From Pseudomonas sp. L5B5 (GTDB taxonomy: Bacteria; Pseudomonadota; Gammaproteobacteria; Pseudomonadales; Pseudomonadaceae), in the NCBI RefSeq assembly GCF_020520285.1, contig NZ_CP084742.1, positions 5,146,001 to 5,210,000 of the forward strand: a DNA stretch of 64,000 nt. The letters run 5' to 3'. The position numbers were made by a program, and so were the translations under genes. Under the pieces are notes generated by a model. It was not told the origin of the DNA. It saw only the letters and a program-made list of their open reading frames with translations, and ran no database searches. Below are positions 20,618 to 30,468 of the stretch, piece after piece (the first letter of the stretch is position 1; the number at the start of each line of letters is the position of its first letter).

Positions 20618-20646
20618 TTGGCGTCGGTGCGCTGACGCCAATTTTT
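20618..20646 (+). terminator. Terminator after the Lon-like protease gene
   Basis: Stem TTGGCGTC/GACGCCAA with an 8-base loop and five T after it. A second hairpin (GGCGAGGG...CCCTCGCC, 20595-20616) lies just upstream, so the end is doubly structured. Confidence 0.85.
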
Positions 20647-20797
20647 CAAAATAGACCATTCGGCGCCTGTTGGATCGGTCAACTTTGTTTATCGGGCTTT
20701 TCTTCTATCCTCAGGGCAAGGAGAACGACAATCGTCGCTGGATCGAAACAGCCTTCGACCGATGGCTGAATAGTGGATCTACCCGAGGGTCGCCGCC

Positions 20798-21136
20798 ATG
20801 TCGCGCAACCTTTGCCTCACTCGCCAATGCCTTGGCCTCGTTACCCGTATCGAATGCTGTATCCGCCCCTTGGCGGGAGACAACGGTATGTGGACGCTTC
20901 TCTTTGCCGCCGGAATGGCCGGTGAACAACCTTCAGCGATCAAGTCCCAGGGGCCGTTCTGTGGTCCGGTGGTCGCCGAGTCCATTCTCGATTCCATCGT
21001 TGAAAGCCTGACGACTCACGGTTATCAGCTGGCTGACGACCCGCAGATCTGGTGCCTGCATCTGCAGGCCCAGTTACGTCAGATCAATGGAGGGCGGGGA
21101 CGAAACGGTGATCTGCAGTTCCATCCCGAGCATTGA
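20798..21136 (+). CDS. PA4575-family small protein, function unknown
   Basis: A 112-residue protein with ATG preceded by GAGGGTCG. It matches the Pseudomonas-restricted PA4575 family by position (after the Lon-like gene) and by the pattern RIECCIRPLAGDNGMWTLLFA and LADDPQIWCLHLQAQLRQIN. It contains four cysteines (two adjacent at ~20-21) and no signal peptide or membrane segment, so it is probably cytosolic. Nothing in the sequence points to a catalytic function. It is preceded by 150 bases of AT-richer DNA that likely holds its own promoter and converges with the lipoprotein gene. Confidence 0.8.
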   Translation: MSRNLCLTRQCLGLVTRIECCIRPLAGDNGMWTLLFAAGMAGEQPSAIKSQGPFCGPVVAESILDSIVESLTTHGYQLADDPQIWCLHLQAQLRQINGGRGRNGDLQFHPEH

Positions 21137-21157
21137 TGGCCAGGCCTCTGTGCCGGG

Positions 21158-22990
21158 CTAGGGCGCAGGGGCTGCGGACTCGACCTTGTCGAGCTTGACC
21201 TCGAAACCATATTCCACGGTGTTCAGTTCACTGCGGTTGTAGGTTTCCAGCTGGCTCGGCTGGCCGTAGAAGTAATGGACGTCATACAGTGCCGGCCCGT
21301 AGTTCGGGGCACTGTGGGTGACTGCCAGGATTTCCTTGAGGTACTGGCCGCTCGCATCCTTGGCATAGAAGCGCCAGGCGTCCGAAGGAAAGAGTTTCTG
21401 GTCGACGATCAGGGCATTGCCCTTGAGCTCGAGGCCCTTGGGCAATCGCTGTGGATCGACAGCCTGTTTTTCGATGCTGGCCAGGAACAGGGGGACCGAG
21501 CCGACGGCATAGGCCGGGGTCTCCGGAAACAGGTTCAGGTCATAGGTGATGACGCCGCGCATCGCATCGATCTCGAAGGCTTCATCCGGCAACTCGATGG
21601 GCTCGCCACGCTGGCCCTGGTCGTTCTGGGTGAAGAAGGTCAGCGGCGTGTCACCGGTACTGAACTGCGAGCCCAGCAGTTCGTCGTTGAAGGTCCGTGG
21701 ATGATTGAACTCGATCCGTACGGCACTGGCATCTTCCACTGACTGGCTGATGGTCACCGACTTCTTCAGCGACTCCTCGTCGATCTGCGCTCCCTTGAGA
21801 TAGTTGGCCGCCTGGTCGTCATAGACCACCACGGGCATCGGCAATGGCTGGATGGCCTTGTCGGTGGTGTTGCGTTCAAAACGCAGCACCGGCAGGTCCA
21901 GTTCCTTGCGCGTGACCTGGGCCTGGGAGAAGTCCAGTACGGCCACTTCCAGCTTGTCCGCCATGCCGTTGAAATAGACCTTGGCATAGTGCCGGGTGTG
22001 CTGGCGGTCGAAGGCCCGCTGTTCTTCCTCCAGCTGTTTTTCGAATGCCTCGCTCCAGGTGGTCTGCTTTTGCATCTCGGCCAGTTGTCGCCGGTAGAAG
22101 GCAACCTGCTCGGCGTCCTCGTTGATCGAGCCCGAGCGTGAAAGGACCTGGCCGCTGCTGTCGCGGGCCTGTACCAGCAGTGGGTTGATCGAGGCGTCGC
22201 CGGCTTGCTCAGGCAGTGCTGCGTAGTTGTCCATTGCGATCTCGGCAACGTTCTTGTCCAGGGCCAACAGGGTCAGGCTGATGTTGTCATCCTTGCGTGG
22301 CTTGCCGATATCGGCCCTGGTCAGTTCGAAACCAAGTATCCGCCCGGGGGCGATAACCTCGAGCTGACCTTGCAGGGAGACAGGCTGTGGCTGGCTCTTG
22401 TTGTCGATCTCCAGGCCCTCGATGAAGGGGTAGGCGACGGTCAGGTCATCCGGGTTGGTGATGTTCGAGCTGGAGGGGCTCAACTGGATGCCGGGATCGG
22501 TTTCCGACCACTCGGGCTGGAAGGCCACGACTTTCTTGTTGCTCAGGGTGACCGACTGCCACTCCAGGCCATGGGGGAAAGGGAACTGCCCGGGGATGCT
22601 GAAGGTAAACGGAAAGATTGGCTGCAGGTCGGTCAGGTAGTCCGAGTTCGAACGCTTGCGCAGCACGAACAGGCCATTGATGTAGGTATCCACCAGCGCC
22701 TGTGGAGTGGGGTAGCGCTTGAGCAGGGCAAGGTTGTCATCGCCGTATTCGGTCTCGACAGGCTTGCTGGCGAGCTTGAGTTGCGCGCGCTCCAGCAACA
22801 GCAGCGACCCACCGAGATCGGCGAAAGCGTCCTTGAGCTTGGGGTCCTGGATAGCCGCCAGGGCCTTTTCCAGCTGTGTTGCCTCGTCCTTGAGGTTGGC
22901 CTCTTTCTTTTCATCGCTGGGCGAACAGCCGCCGCTGCTCAGCAAGGCCAGGCAAAGGCAGAGACTCGCCAAAGGCAATCGCACATCCAT
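21158..22990 (-). CDS. Large predicted lipoprotein, function unknown
   Basis: A protein of 610 residues from the start MDVRLPLASLCLCLALLSSGGCS; the frame extends 51 codons further but only this ATG gives the lipoprotein signal and has AGGA upstream. The lipobox is SGGC. The mature N-terminus is a Lys/Glu-rich helical segment (PSDEKKEANLKDEATQLEKA), followed by a long, mostly beta, acidic region with no cysteines that I can see beyond the lipid site. Short Ig-like strand patterns (VSLQGQLEVIAPGRILGFEL, AVRIEFNHPRTFND) suggest extracellular or periplasmic adhesion-type domains, but this is only a guess. The gene is divergent from UPF0114. Confidence 0.78.
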   Translation of the reverse strand: MDVRLPLASLCLCLALLSSGGCSPSDEKKEANLKDEATQLEKALAAIQDPKLKDAFADLGGSLLLLERAQLKLASKPVETEYGDDNLALLKRYPTPQALVDTYINGLFVLRKRSNSDYLTDLQPIFPFTFSIPGQFPFPHGLEWQSVTLSNKKVVAFQPEWSETDPGIQLSPSSSNITNPDDLTVAYPFIEGLEIDNKSQPQPVSLQGQLEVIAPGRILGFELTRADIGKPRKDDNISLTLLALDKNVAEIAMDNYAALPEQAGDASINPLLVQARDSSGQVLSRSGSINEDAEQVAFYRRQLAEMQKQTTWSEAFEKQLEEEQRAFDRQHTRHYAKVYFNGMADKLEVAVLDFSQAQVTRKELDLPVLRFERNTTDKAIQPLPMPVVVYDDQAANYLKGAQIDEESLKKSVTISQSVEDASAVRIEFNHPRTFNDELLGSQFSTGDTPLTFFTQNDQGQRGEPIELPDEAFEIDAMRGVITYDLNLFPETPAYAVGSVPLFLASIEKQAVDPQRLPKGLELKGNALIVDQKLFPSDAWRFYAKDASGQYLKEILAVTHSAPNYGPALYDVHYFYGQPSQLETYNRSELNTVEYGFEVKLDKVESAAPAP

Positions 22991-23142
22991 TTTCCAGTTT
23001 TCCTGTCCAGGGTCGGTGAGCAGTAGGAGCGGCTTCGACACTAGCAGAAAAATCGTCTGGAAAAACCCGGGAGGCTTTGGTTTATGGGGTTTTGGGGCGC
23101 TGATATACTCGCCGCCGTTTTTACACCGGCTGTGAGGTTCCA

Positions 23143-23631
23143 ATGGAACGTTTTATCGAAAATACAATGTATGCGTCACGCTGGCTGCTGGCGCCGATCT
23201 ACTTCGGCCTGTCCCTGGGCCTGCTGGCGCTGGCATTGAAGTTCTTCCAGGAAGTCTTCCACGTCATCCCCAGCGTGTTTTCCATGGCCGAGTCCGAGTT
23301 GATCCTGGTCCTGCTGTCGTTGATCGACATGGCGCTGGTGGGAGGGTTGCTGGTGATGGTGATGATCTCCGGCTACGAGAACTTCGTCTCGCAACTGGAC
23401 ATCGATGAAGACAAGGAGAAGCTCAGCTGGCTGGGCAAGATGGACTCCTCGTCGCTGAAGATGAAGGTGGCGGCATCCATCGTGGCCATTTCCTCGATTC
23501 ACCTGTTGCGGGTGTTCATGGATGCCAAGAATACCCCCACGGAATACCTGCTGTGGTACGTGGTGATCCACATGACCTTCGTGGTGTCGGCGTTTGCCAT
23601 GGGCTACCTGGACAAGCTGACCAAGCACTGA
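23143..23631 (+). CDS. UPF0114 (YqhA) family membrane protein
   Basis: A 162-residue inner-membrane protein with four hydrophobic segments (~12-35, 53-76, 105-125, 133-152). Family signatures are the N-terminus [39 protein letters not shown], and [20 protein letters not shown] between TM2 and TM3. UPF0114/YqhA proteins are widespread in proteobacteria with no settled function. The start ATG is just downstream of GTGAGGTTCC. It is divergent from the large lipoprotein gene and probably monocistronic. Confidence 0.93.
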   Translation: MERFIENTMYASRWLLAPIYFGLSLGLLALALKFFQEVFHVIPSVFSMAESELILVLLSLIDMALVGGLLVMVMISGYENFVSQLDIDEDKEKLSWLGKMDSSSLKMKVAASIVAISSIHLLRVFMDAKNTPTEYLLWYVVIHMTFVVSAFAMGYLDKLTKH

Positions 23632-23765
23632 AGATCCTTGCGAATCGAATGACTGCCGCCCGGCCGTTGCGTAACGGACGGGCGGTGTCGTTTGTGCCTT
23701 GTGCTTTTCCAGGTTGGGGCATATCCCTTTAGGTATCACGGGCCTGGAATGCACGAGGTGCGCTC

Positions 23766-24071
23766 ATGAACCTGCAGGAAATGAATGCCTACGCCATTGC
23801 CGGAAAAGTCGATGAGCTGAACCTGATCTCCCTTGAGGGCGGGATCTATCTGCTCGAAGCGCGCATGCACGGGGCGGCCTATCCACTGAGCGATACTCAT
23901 GGCCAGGTGTTCCCCCTGCGCTCGGTGGAGCATGCCCGGGAGGTGCTGGAAGCCTTTCCCGAGCTGCCGTTCAACCTGATCCATACCTCGGTACATGACG
24001 AAATGTGTGGTTTGTCGGCCAATGGCGAGGACAGCCTGAAAGTCCCCATCACCCTGCATACCGGGGGCTGA
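23766..24071 (+). CDS. DUF6482-type small cytosolic protein
   Basis: A 101-residue soluble protein, MNLQEMNAYAIAGKVDELNL. It has a compact alternating pattern of strands and helices (ISLEGGIYLLEARM, VFPLRSVEHAREVLEAFP) and a single HDEMCGL cysteine. This matches a small family found next to fklB in Pseudomonas (DUF6482 by memory). There is no signal peptide, membrane segment or known catalytic motif. ATG preceded by GAGGTGCGCTC. It is followed 126 bases later by fklB, and may be independent of it. Confidence 0.75.
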   Translation: MNLQEMNAYAIAGKVDELNLISLEGGIYLLEARMHGAAYPLSDTHGQVFPLRSVEHAREVLEAFPELPFNLIHTSVHDEMCGLSANGEDSLKVPITLHTGG

Positions 24072-24197
24072 GGCCGGGCGGCGATGATCCGTGCGGTTCT
24101 TCTGTGCTAGTCTGCTCGCCCTTTTGGTTCCGGGCGCTCCGGAAGGTGCTGTGATTGCAGGGCCTTTCCCGAGTCGTCCGCACAGCGGAGCAGCGTC

Positions 24198-24815
24198 ATG
24201 TCCGAAGTAAATCTGTCTACCGACGAAACCCGCGTCAGCTACGGTATTGGCCGTCAGCTGGGCGACCAACTGCGTGACAACCCACCACCGGGTGTGAGCC
24301 TGGACGCGATCCTGGCAGGCCTGACCGACGCTTTCGCCGGCAAGCCAAGCCGTGTCGGCCAGGAAGAAATGTCTGCCAGCTTCAAGGTCATCCGCGACAT
24401 CATGCAGGCTGAGGCGGCTGCCAAGGCTGAAGCAGCTGCGGGTGCCGGTCTGGCATTCCTGGCGGAAAACGCCAAGCGCGAAGGCATCACTACCCTGGCT
24501 TCCGGCCTGCAATTCGAAGTGCTGACCGCCGGTGACGGCGCTAAGCCGACCCGTGAAGACCAAGTGCGTACTCACTACCACGGCACCTTGATCGACGGCA
24601 CTGTCTTCGACAGTTCCTACGAGCGTGGTCAACCTGCCGAGTTCCCGGTAGGCGGCGTGATCGCGGGTTGGACTGAAGCGCTGCAACTGATGAACGCCGG
24701 TAGCAAATGGCGCCTGTACGTGCCGAGCGAACTGGCTTACGGCGCACAGGGCGTGGGCAGCATTCCACCGCATAGCGTTCTGGTATTCGACGTCGAGCTG
24801 CTGGACGTTCTGTAA
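24198..24815 (+). CDS. fklB: FKBP-type peptidyl-prolyl isomerase FklB
   Basis: A 205-residue FKBP of the FklB/Mip-like class without a signal peptide. An N-terminal dimerisation helix domain (~1-95, Ala/Glu-rich AEAAAKAEAAAGAG) precedes a C-terminal FKBP fold (~100-205) with the active-site features YHGTLIDGTVFDSSY, GGVIAGWTEALQLM, WRLYVPSELAYG and IPPHSVLVFDVELL. It accelerates proline isomerisation and probably acts as a chaperone in the cytosol. It has its own promoter region (24090-24190) and ends in a REP-like hairpin rather than a T-tract terminator. Confidence 0.94.
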   Translation: MSEVNLSTDETRVSYGIGRQLGDQLRDNPPPGVSLDAILAGLTDAFAGKPSRVGQEEMSASFKVIRDIMQAEAAAKAEAAAGAGLAFLAENAKREGITTLASGLQFEVLTAGDGAKPTREDQVRTHYHGTLIDGTVFDSSYERGQPAEFPVGGVIAGWTEALQLMNAGSKWRLYVPSELAYGAQGVGSIPPHSVLVFDVELLDVL

Positions 24816-24823
24816 TTTGTAGA

Positions 24824-24888
24824 GGAGCCGGCCTGCGAACGATGGCGGCTTGGCCGCAGACTGTTCAGCGCCAGCAGGCAGGCTCCTT
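24824..24888. repeat. REP-type imperfect inverted repeat after fklB
   Basis: AGGAGCCGGCCTGC (from 24824) pairs with GCAGGCAGGCTCCT (to 24888), with an inner GGCGGCTTGGCCGC stem. The GGAGCCGGC core is shared with the repeat at 985-1048, so this is probably the same repeat class. It may stabilise the fklB mRNA 3' end (inference). Confidence 0.65.
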
Positions 24889-24902
24889 TATCGGCTTGGG
24901 TT

Positions 24903-25172
24903 TCATAGACGGATTCTTGCACTCAGGCCCTGAGCCTCGGCACCGGTCGGCCGCAAGGCTCTGGCGTAGCAGAACAGAAACAGGTTACGTACCAGTTCCT
25001 TGAGTACCAGCGGTTCGCTGGAGCTCAACCCATTGAGGTCCAGATCCCCCTGGTCCTGCAGCTCGTTCAGGGCTTCCTCTTCCAGTACCGCACAGACTTC
25101 CCCGGTTTCCCGATGCAGGATTCGCAGGTAAGGGTGTGGGCGGTCCAGCCAGGCATCGATCAAATAAGTCAT
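24903..25172 (-). CDS. PA4570-family small protein, probably Fur-regulated
   Basis: An 89-residue soluble protein starting MTYLIDAWLDRPHPYLRILH, with a strong AAGGAG ribosome site seven bases before the ATG. It matches the Pseudomonas PA4570 family, which appears among iron-starvation-induced genes in P. aeruginosa. It has two cysteines (EVCAVLEEE and FCYARALRP), an acidic middle and no signal peptide. A Fur-box-like dyad lies 29-47 bases before the start, in a position to block the promoter when iron is present. Function is unknown; an iron-limitation role is inferred from the site. Confidence 0.85.
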   Translation of the reverse strand: MTYLIDAWLDRPHPYLRILHRETGEVCAVLEEEALNELQDQGDLDLNGLSSSEPLVLKELVRNLFLFCYARALRPTGAEAQGLSARIRL

Positions 25173-25200
25173 GGTGTTTATCTCCTTGAATGGGGTTCAA

Positions 25201-25226
25201 TGAGAATAATTCTTATTCAATGAATA
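25201..25226 (-). promoter_or_regulatory. Putative Fur box upstream of the PA4570-family gene
   Basis: TGAGAATAATTCTTATTCA contains the inverted repeat GAATAA-TTC-TTATTC, close to the Fur consensus of GATAAT units. A second palindrome, TATTC-AAT-GAATA (25214-25226), overlaps it, as expected where Fur dimers bind in tandem. The site is AT-rich in an otherwise GC-rich region and sits where a -10/-35 for the minus-strand gene should be. Confidence 0.7.
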
Positions 25227-25330
25227 GCAAGTGCCTATTGGCGGTTTCTGTCCTTTTCTGTGCAGAAAATGTTTTCGAGCAAGAGAACAGGCCCTTTGCA
25301 GGCAATGTTGTGGCGGGGAGGGGGGAGGAT

Positions 25331-25354
25331 CCCTCTCGCTGTGGGGCGAGAGGG
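25331..25354. terminator. Hairpin downstream of the YjdM-like gene
   Basis: CCCTCTCGC-TGTGGG-GCGAGAGGG is a strong stem seven bases past the stop of the minus-strand gene. There is no T-run on either side, so it may protect the mRNA end rather than terminate. Confidence 0.5.
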
Positions 25355-25361
25355 AAGGCAT

Positions 25362-25703
25362 TCAGACCTTGCGAACGAACTCGGACTTGAGCTTCATAGG
25401 GCCGATGCCGTCGATCTTGCAATCGATGTCGTGGTCACCGTCGCATAGGCGGATGTTCTTGACCTTGGTGCCGACCTTGACCACCAGGGAGGTGCCCTTG
25501 ACCTTGAGGTCCTTGATCACGGTGATGGTGTCGCCGTCTTGCAGCACGTTGCCCACCGAATCCTTCTTCACTGCTTCAGCTGCCACGGTCTCGGCTTCGC
25601 CGCTGGCGGACCACTCATGGGCGCACTCGGGACAGATCAGCTGCGTGCCGTCTTCATAGGTGTATTCGGAATTGCATTTTGGGCAGGGTGGCAAAGTGCT
25701 CAC
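25362..25703 (-). CDS. yjdM: YjdM/PhnA-family zinc ribbon protein
   Basis: A 113-residue cytosolic protein. The N-terminal zinc ribbon has CPKC (~7-10) and CPEC (~24-27), and the C-terminal SH3-like PhnA domain includes [39 protein letters not shown] and a final LKSEFVRKV. The family was once called alkylphosphonate utilisation protein PhnA, but it does not carry phosphonoacetate hydrolase activity in most bacteria and its function is unclear. Start ATG preceded by GAGGAGCC. No partner gene is adjacent. Confidence 0.92.
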   Translation of the reverse strand: MSTLPPCPKCNSEYTYEDGTQLICPECAHEWSASGEAETVAAEAVKKDSVGNVLQDGDTITVIKDLKVKGTSLVVKVGTKVKNIRLCDGDHDIDCKIDGIGPMKLKSEFVRKV

Positions 25704-25824
25704 TTAGGCTCCTCAAAGTCAGGATGGCTAAAAAGCGCACATTGTATAGGGTTTTGCGGGGAAGAGGGGGCGCAGGGCGCGGCGCAGAGCCGGCCCCTGC
25801 CGTTGACAGGGGCCGGAGGCATGT

Positions 25825-26793
25825 TCAGTGGGTGCGGGCGACTGCGAATTCGCTCAGTTCCACCAGGGCGTCGCGGTACTCGCTCGCCGGAAGGGCTTCC
25901 AGGCAGGCGATGGCGCGTGCGACGTAGTCGCGGGCCAACTGGGCGGTGTAGTCCAGGGAGCCCGAGGCTTCGACGGCATTGCGGATGCTTTCCAGATCCT
26001 CGATCCCGCCTTTCTGGATCGCCTGGCGAACCAGGGCGGCCTGTTCCGGAGTGCCTTCGCGCATGGTGTAGATCAGCGGCAGCGTCGGCTTGCCTTCTGC
26101 CAGGTCATCGCCCACGTTCTTGCCCAGGGTCTCGGCATCACCGCGATAGTCCAGCAGGTCGTCGACCAGCTGGAAGGCCACGCCCAGGTGATCACCGAAG
26201 GTGCGCAAGGCCTCCGCCTGCTCCGGGGTGGCGCCGGCCAGGGCCGCGGCACTGTGGGTCGAGGCTTCGAAGAGCATTGCGGTCTTGCCGCGGATGACTT
26301 CCATGTAGGTTTCTTCGGTGGTGCTCGCGTCACGTACCTTGGACAACTGCAGGACTTCGCCCTCGGCGATGACACGAGTGGCCTGGGACAGGATGCGCAT
26401 GACCGGCATCGAACCCAGCTCGACCATCATTTCAAACGAGCGCGAGTACAGGAAGTCGCCCACCAGCACGCTGGGAGCGTTGCCCCACATGGCATTGGCA
26501 GTCGACCGGCCACGGCGCATGCCGGACATGTCGACCACGTCGTCATGCAGCAGGGTCGCGGTGTGCAGGAACTCGATGGTGGCGGCCAGCAGGCGCAGTT
26601 CGTCGCCTTCACGACCCAGGGCCTTGCCACACAGCAGCACAAGCAGAGGGCGCAGGCGCTTGCCGCCGGCCGAGGTGATGTAGTCGCCGATTTTCGAGAC
26701 CAGCGGTACACGGGACGTCAGTTGTTTCTTGATGATGCCGTCGACGGCGCTAAAATCTTCCGCCACCGCGCGGTAGAAAGCTTGGGGTTGCAT
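25825..26793 (-). CDS. ispB: Octaprenyl diphosphate synthase
   Basis: A 322-residue trans-prenyltransferase that extends FPP with IPP to make the polyprenyl side chain of ubiquinone. The two aspartate-rich motifs are present: HDDVVDMSGMRRGR (first) and QLVDDLLDYRGD (second). GGKRLRPLLVLLCG supplies the IPP-binding residues. The Pseudomonas side chain is usually Q9, so the product may be nonaprenyl diphosphate. It is divergent from rplU, the arrangement conserved in proteobacteria. No terminator is evident in the 120 bases before the YjdM-like gene. Confidence 0.96.
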   Translation of the reverse strand: MQPQAFYRAVAEDFSAVDGIIKKQLTSRVPLVSKIGDYITSAGGKRLRPLLVLLCGKALGREGDELRLLAATIEFLHTATLLHDDVVDMSGMRRGRSTANAMWGNAPSVLVGDFLYSRSFEMMVELGSMPVMRILSQATRVIAEGEVLQLSKVRDASTTEETYMEVIRGKTAMLFEASTHSAAALAGATPEQAEALRTFGDHLGVAFQLVDDLLDYRGDAETLGKNVGDDLAEGKPTLPLIYTMREGTPEQAALVRQAIQKGGIEDLESIRNAVEASGSLDYTAQLARDYVARAIACLEALPASEYRDALVELSEFAVARTH

Positions 26794-27011
26794 CAGTGAC
26801 AGGTGCTCCAGAAGGGGTGCGCGGCATGCTAGGACCCGCGTCCACAGGTGTCAAGGCGCCTTCCCGGGCAGTCAAAGCCCCGGCGTGCGGTAATTTGTCA
26901 GGGTAAGACACTAGGTTAATGGTCGTCGTTTGCCATTAAAACCTGATTGCAGGTCGTCGTTTCTCGCGCGCAAGGGGCGTGTAGCCTTGCCCTGTACAGC
27001 CTGAGTGGCAC

Positions 27012-27040
27012 TTGCATCGCTATTGTGCCTTGCGTACAAT
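27012..27040 (+). promoter_or_regulatory. Sigma-70 promoter of rplU-rpmA
   Basis: TTGCAT (27012-27017), 17-base spacer, TACAAT (27035-27040), followed by a GC-rich discriminator CGCGCACC. It lies ~130 bases before rplU, leaving a leader that could carry autoregulatory structure. The GC-rich discriminator suits growth-rate and stringent control of ribosomal genes. Confidence 0.75.
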
Positions 27041-27172
27041 CGCGCACCCTGAACTTCCTGGGCAGCACCTGCCTTACGCAATTGCACTGGGCCGTTCCAG
27101 CCTCATGCAGCCATGCCAGCCAATACCTCTTCTTATAAAGAGCTGGGTGAGCAGGATTATCGGAGAAATACC

Positions 27173-27484
27173 ATGTACGCAGTAATCGTTACCGGCGGTA
27201 AGCAATACAAGGTCGCTGAAGGTGAATACCTGAAGATCGAAAAACTGGAAGTCGCTACTGGCGAATCCGTGACTTTTGACCGCGTTCTGTTGGTTGCCAA
27301 TGGCGACGACGTGAACATCGGCGCACCTGTTGTTGCTGGCGCAACCGTCAAGGCTGAAGTGATTTCCCAAGGTCGTCACGATAAAGTCCGCATCATCAAG
27401 TTCCGTCGCCGTAAGCACCACATGAAGCGTATGGGCCACCGCCAGTGGTTCACCGAGATCAAAATCACCGGTATTCAGGCTTAA
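27173..27484 (+). CDS. rplU: 50S ribosomal protein L21
   Basis: A 103-residue 23S-rRNA-binding protein of the large subunit. Start [14 protein letters not shown] is chosen because it is the universal L21 N-terminus, preceded by CGGAGA; the frame is open for 20 codons upstream. The C-terminal basic signature [21 protein letters not shown] is seen in two parts, ending in [10 protein letters not shown]. rpmA follows 35 bases later, and the two form the usual rplU-rpmA operon with a shared terminator. Confidence 0.98.
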   Translation: MYAVIVTGGKQYKVAEGEYLKIEKLEVATGESVTFDRVLLVANGDDVNIGAPVVAGATVKAEVISQGRHDKVRIIKFRRRKHHMKRMGHRQWFTEIKITGIQA

Positions 27485-27519
27485 TTTCAGCCTAATTCCT
27501 CACTAGGAGAATTGAACTC

Positions 27520-27777
27520 ATGGCACACAAAAAAGCTGGTGGTAGTACCCGTAACGGTCGCGACTCAGAAGCCAAACGCCTTGGCGTGAAGATGTATGGC
27601 GGCCAGGTCATCAAGGCCGGCAACATCATCGTGCGTCAGCGCGGCACCCAATTCCACGCTGGTTACGGCGTTGGCATGGGTAAAGATCACACCCTGTTCG
27701 CGAAAATCGAAGGCGTGATCAAGTTTGAAGTAAAAGGCGCCTTCGGTCGTCGTTACGTGAGCGTCATCGCAGCTTAA
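27520..27777 (+). CDS. rpmA: 50S ribosomal protein L27
   Basis: An 85-residue large-subunit protein whose N-terminal tail reaches the peptidyl-transferase centre. The sequence [20 protein letters not shown] is canonical, with AHKKAGGS directly after the initiator, so no N-terminal cleavage extension of the Firmicute type exists. The body shows [26 protein letters not shown]. Strong ribosome site (TAGGAG). Second gene of the rplU operon, followed by a terminator. Confidence 0.98.
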   Translation: MAHKKAGGSTRNGRDSEAKRLGVKMYGGQVIKAGNIIVRQRGTQFHAGYGVGMGKDHTLFAKIEGVIKFEVKGAFGRRYVSVIAA

Positions 27778-27792
27778 TTGTGCGATCGCTGG

Positions 27793-27822
27793 AAAAGCCC
27801 TGTCTCGCGACGGGGCTTTTTC
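27793..27822 (+). terminator. Terminator of the rplU-rpmA operon
   Basis: Stem AAAAGCCC/GGGGCTTTT (one mismatch-tolerant G:T region) around TGTCTCGCGAC, followed by TTTTTC. It begins 16 bases after the rpmA stop. Confidence 0.9.
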
Positions 27823-27837
27823 GTTTATGGGATGAGT

Positions 27838-27920
27838 CTCTTGCAAAGCTGTTTGTACGAGCTGCCAGCGTTGGAGGTTTCGGTCGTTGATTGAGGTCGC
27901 TGCGCTCATTTTTGCAAGAG
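27838..27920. repeat. 10-bp perfect inverted repeat upstream of obg
   Basis: CTCTTGCAAA (27838-27847) and TTTGCAAGAG (27911-27920) are exact inverted copies separated by 63 bases that contain a smaller GCTGCCAGCG-type fold. The pair lies between the rpmA terminator and obg and could form a long stem in an obg leader or mark a degenerate mobile repeat. Confidence 0.55.
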
Positions 27921-27933
27921 TCTTATGTCTTAG

Positions 27934-29196
<1,263 letters not shown>

Positions 29197-29217
29197 TTCG
29201 TTGCAGTAAACTACAAG

Positions 29218-29240
29218 CGCCGCTCAATGAGCGGCGTTTT
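29218..29240 (+). terminator. Terminator after obg
   Basis: Hairpin CGCCGCTCAATGAGCGGCG with a following TTTT, 21 bases past the obg stop. It separates obg from proB. Confidence 0.85.
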
Positions 29241-29330
29241 AGTATCCGGGAAACTTGCATCAAGAAGCGTAGCTACGAATAACGATATGGGTGCGCTCGG
29301 TCGTGTGCCCTCAAGCCAAGGTTGAATAAG

Positions 29331-30449
29331 ATGCGGAGCAAGGTGACAGGTGCGCAGCGCTGGGTCGTGAAGATCGGCAGTGCGCTGCTGACGGCGGACG
29401 GCAAGGGGCTGGATCGCGCGGCGATGGGTGTGTGGGTCGAGCAGATGGTGGCCTTGCATGAGGCTGGTGTCGAGTTGGTGCTGGTGTCTTCCGGTGCTGT
29501 TGCTGCTGGCATGAGCCGCCTGGGTTGGACCGCACGACCGAGTGCGATGCACGAGCTGCAAGCTGCCGCGGCCATCGGTCAGATGGGGCTGGTGCAGGCC
29601 TGGGAGTCGAGTTTTGCCGAGCATGGCCGGCATACCGCGCAGATTCTCCTGACCCATGACGACCTGTCGGATCGCAAGCGTTACCTCAATGCGCGCAGTA
29701 CCTTGCGTGCGCTGGTCGAGCTCAAGGTGATTCCGGTGATCAATGAGAATGACACTGTGGTGACCGACGAGATCCGTTTTGGCGATAACGACACCCTGGC
29801 GGCGCTGGTGGCCAACCTGGTGGAAGCCGACTTGCTGGTGATTCTTACTGATCGTGACGGCATGTTCGATGCTGATCCGCGCAATAATCCCGATGCTCAG
29901 CTGATTTACGAGGCGCGAGCTGATGATCCGGCGCTGGATGCGGTGGCTGGCGGTACCGGTGGCGCGTTGGGGCGCGGTGGCATGCAGACCAAGCTGCGTG
30001 CGGCTCGGCTGGCGGCGCGTTCCGGGGCGCACACGATCATTGTGGGTGGGCGCCTGGAGCGGGTGCTGGATCGCTTGAAGGCTGGCGAACGCATCGGCAC
30101 CTTGCTGTCGCCGGAGCGCGGCATGCTGGCGGCGCGCAAGCAGTGGCTGGCCGGCCACCTGCAGACCCGTGGCACCCTGATGCTGGATGAGGGGGCTGTG
30201 TCTGCTCTGGCTGAGGGGCGCAAGAGCTTGTTGCCGGTAGGGGTCAAGCAGGTCCAGGGCGGTTTCCGGCGTGGTGAAATGGTGGTTTGCGTGGCGCCGG
30301 ATGGTCGTGAGATTGCCCGTGGCTTGGCCAACTACAGTGCGCTTGAGGCGCAGAAGATCATTGGTCAGCCTTCCGACGCGATTGTCGGTGTCCTGGGTTA
30401 CATGGCGGAGCCGGAACTGGTGCACCGCGATAACCTGATTCTGGTGTAA
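29331..30449 (+). CDS. proB: Glutamate 5-kinase
   Basis: A 372-residue enzyme that phosphorylates glutamate in the first step of proline synthesis. The amino-acid kinase domain (~1-260) shows [62 protein letters not shown] and [15 protein letters not shown]; the C-terminal PUA domain is at ~280-355. ATG at 29331; a TTG three codons upstream is also open. A terminator precedes it, so it has its own promoter in 29240-29320. creA follows 19 bases later and may be co-transcribed. Confidence 0.97.
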   Translation: MRSKVTGAQRWVVKIGSALLTADGKGLDRAAMGVWVEQMVALHEAGVELVLVSSGAVAAGMSRLGWTARPSAMHELQAAAAIGQMGLVQAWESSFAEHGRHTAQILLTHDDLSDRKRYLNARSTLRALVELKVIPVINENDTVVTDEIRFGDNDTLAALVANLVEADLLVILTDRDGMFDADPRNNPDAQLIYEARADDPALDAVAGGTGGALGRGGMQTKLRAARLAARSGAHTIIVGGRLERVLDRLKAGERIGTLLSPERGMLAARKQWLAGHLQTRGTLMLDEGAVSALAEGRKSLLPVGVKQVQGGFRRGEMVVCVAPDGREIARGLANYSALEAQKIIGQPSDAIVGVLGYMAEPELVHRDNLILV

Positions 30450-30468
30450 GTGGCGTAAGGAAAAGCGA

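Noticed and set aside
17989..20682. 897-codon minus-strand frame opposite the Lon-like gene
   Set aside because: Full overlap with a real gene with intact motifs; the frame has Gln/Arg/His-rich low-quality composition.
25201..25360. PrrF-type small RNA after the Fur box
   Set aside because: The PrrF core sequence is not present, and the Fur box lies in promoter position for the minus-strand gene.
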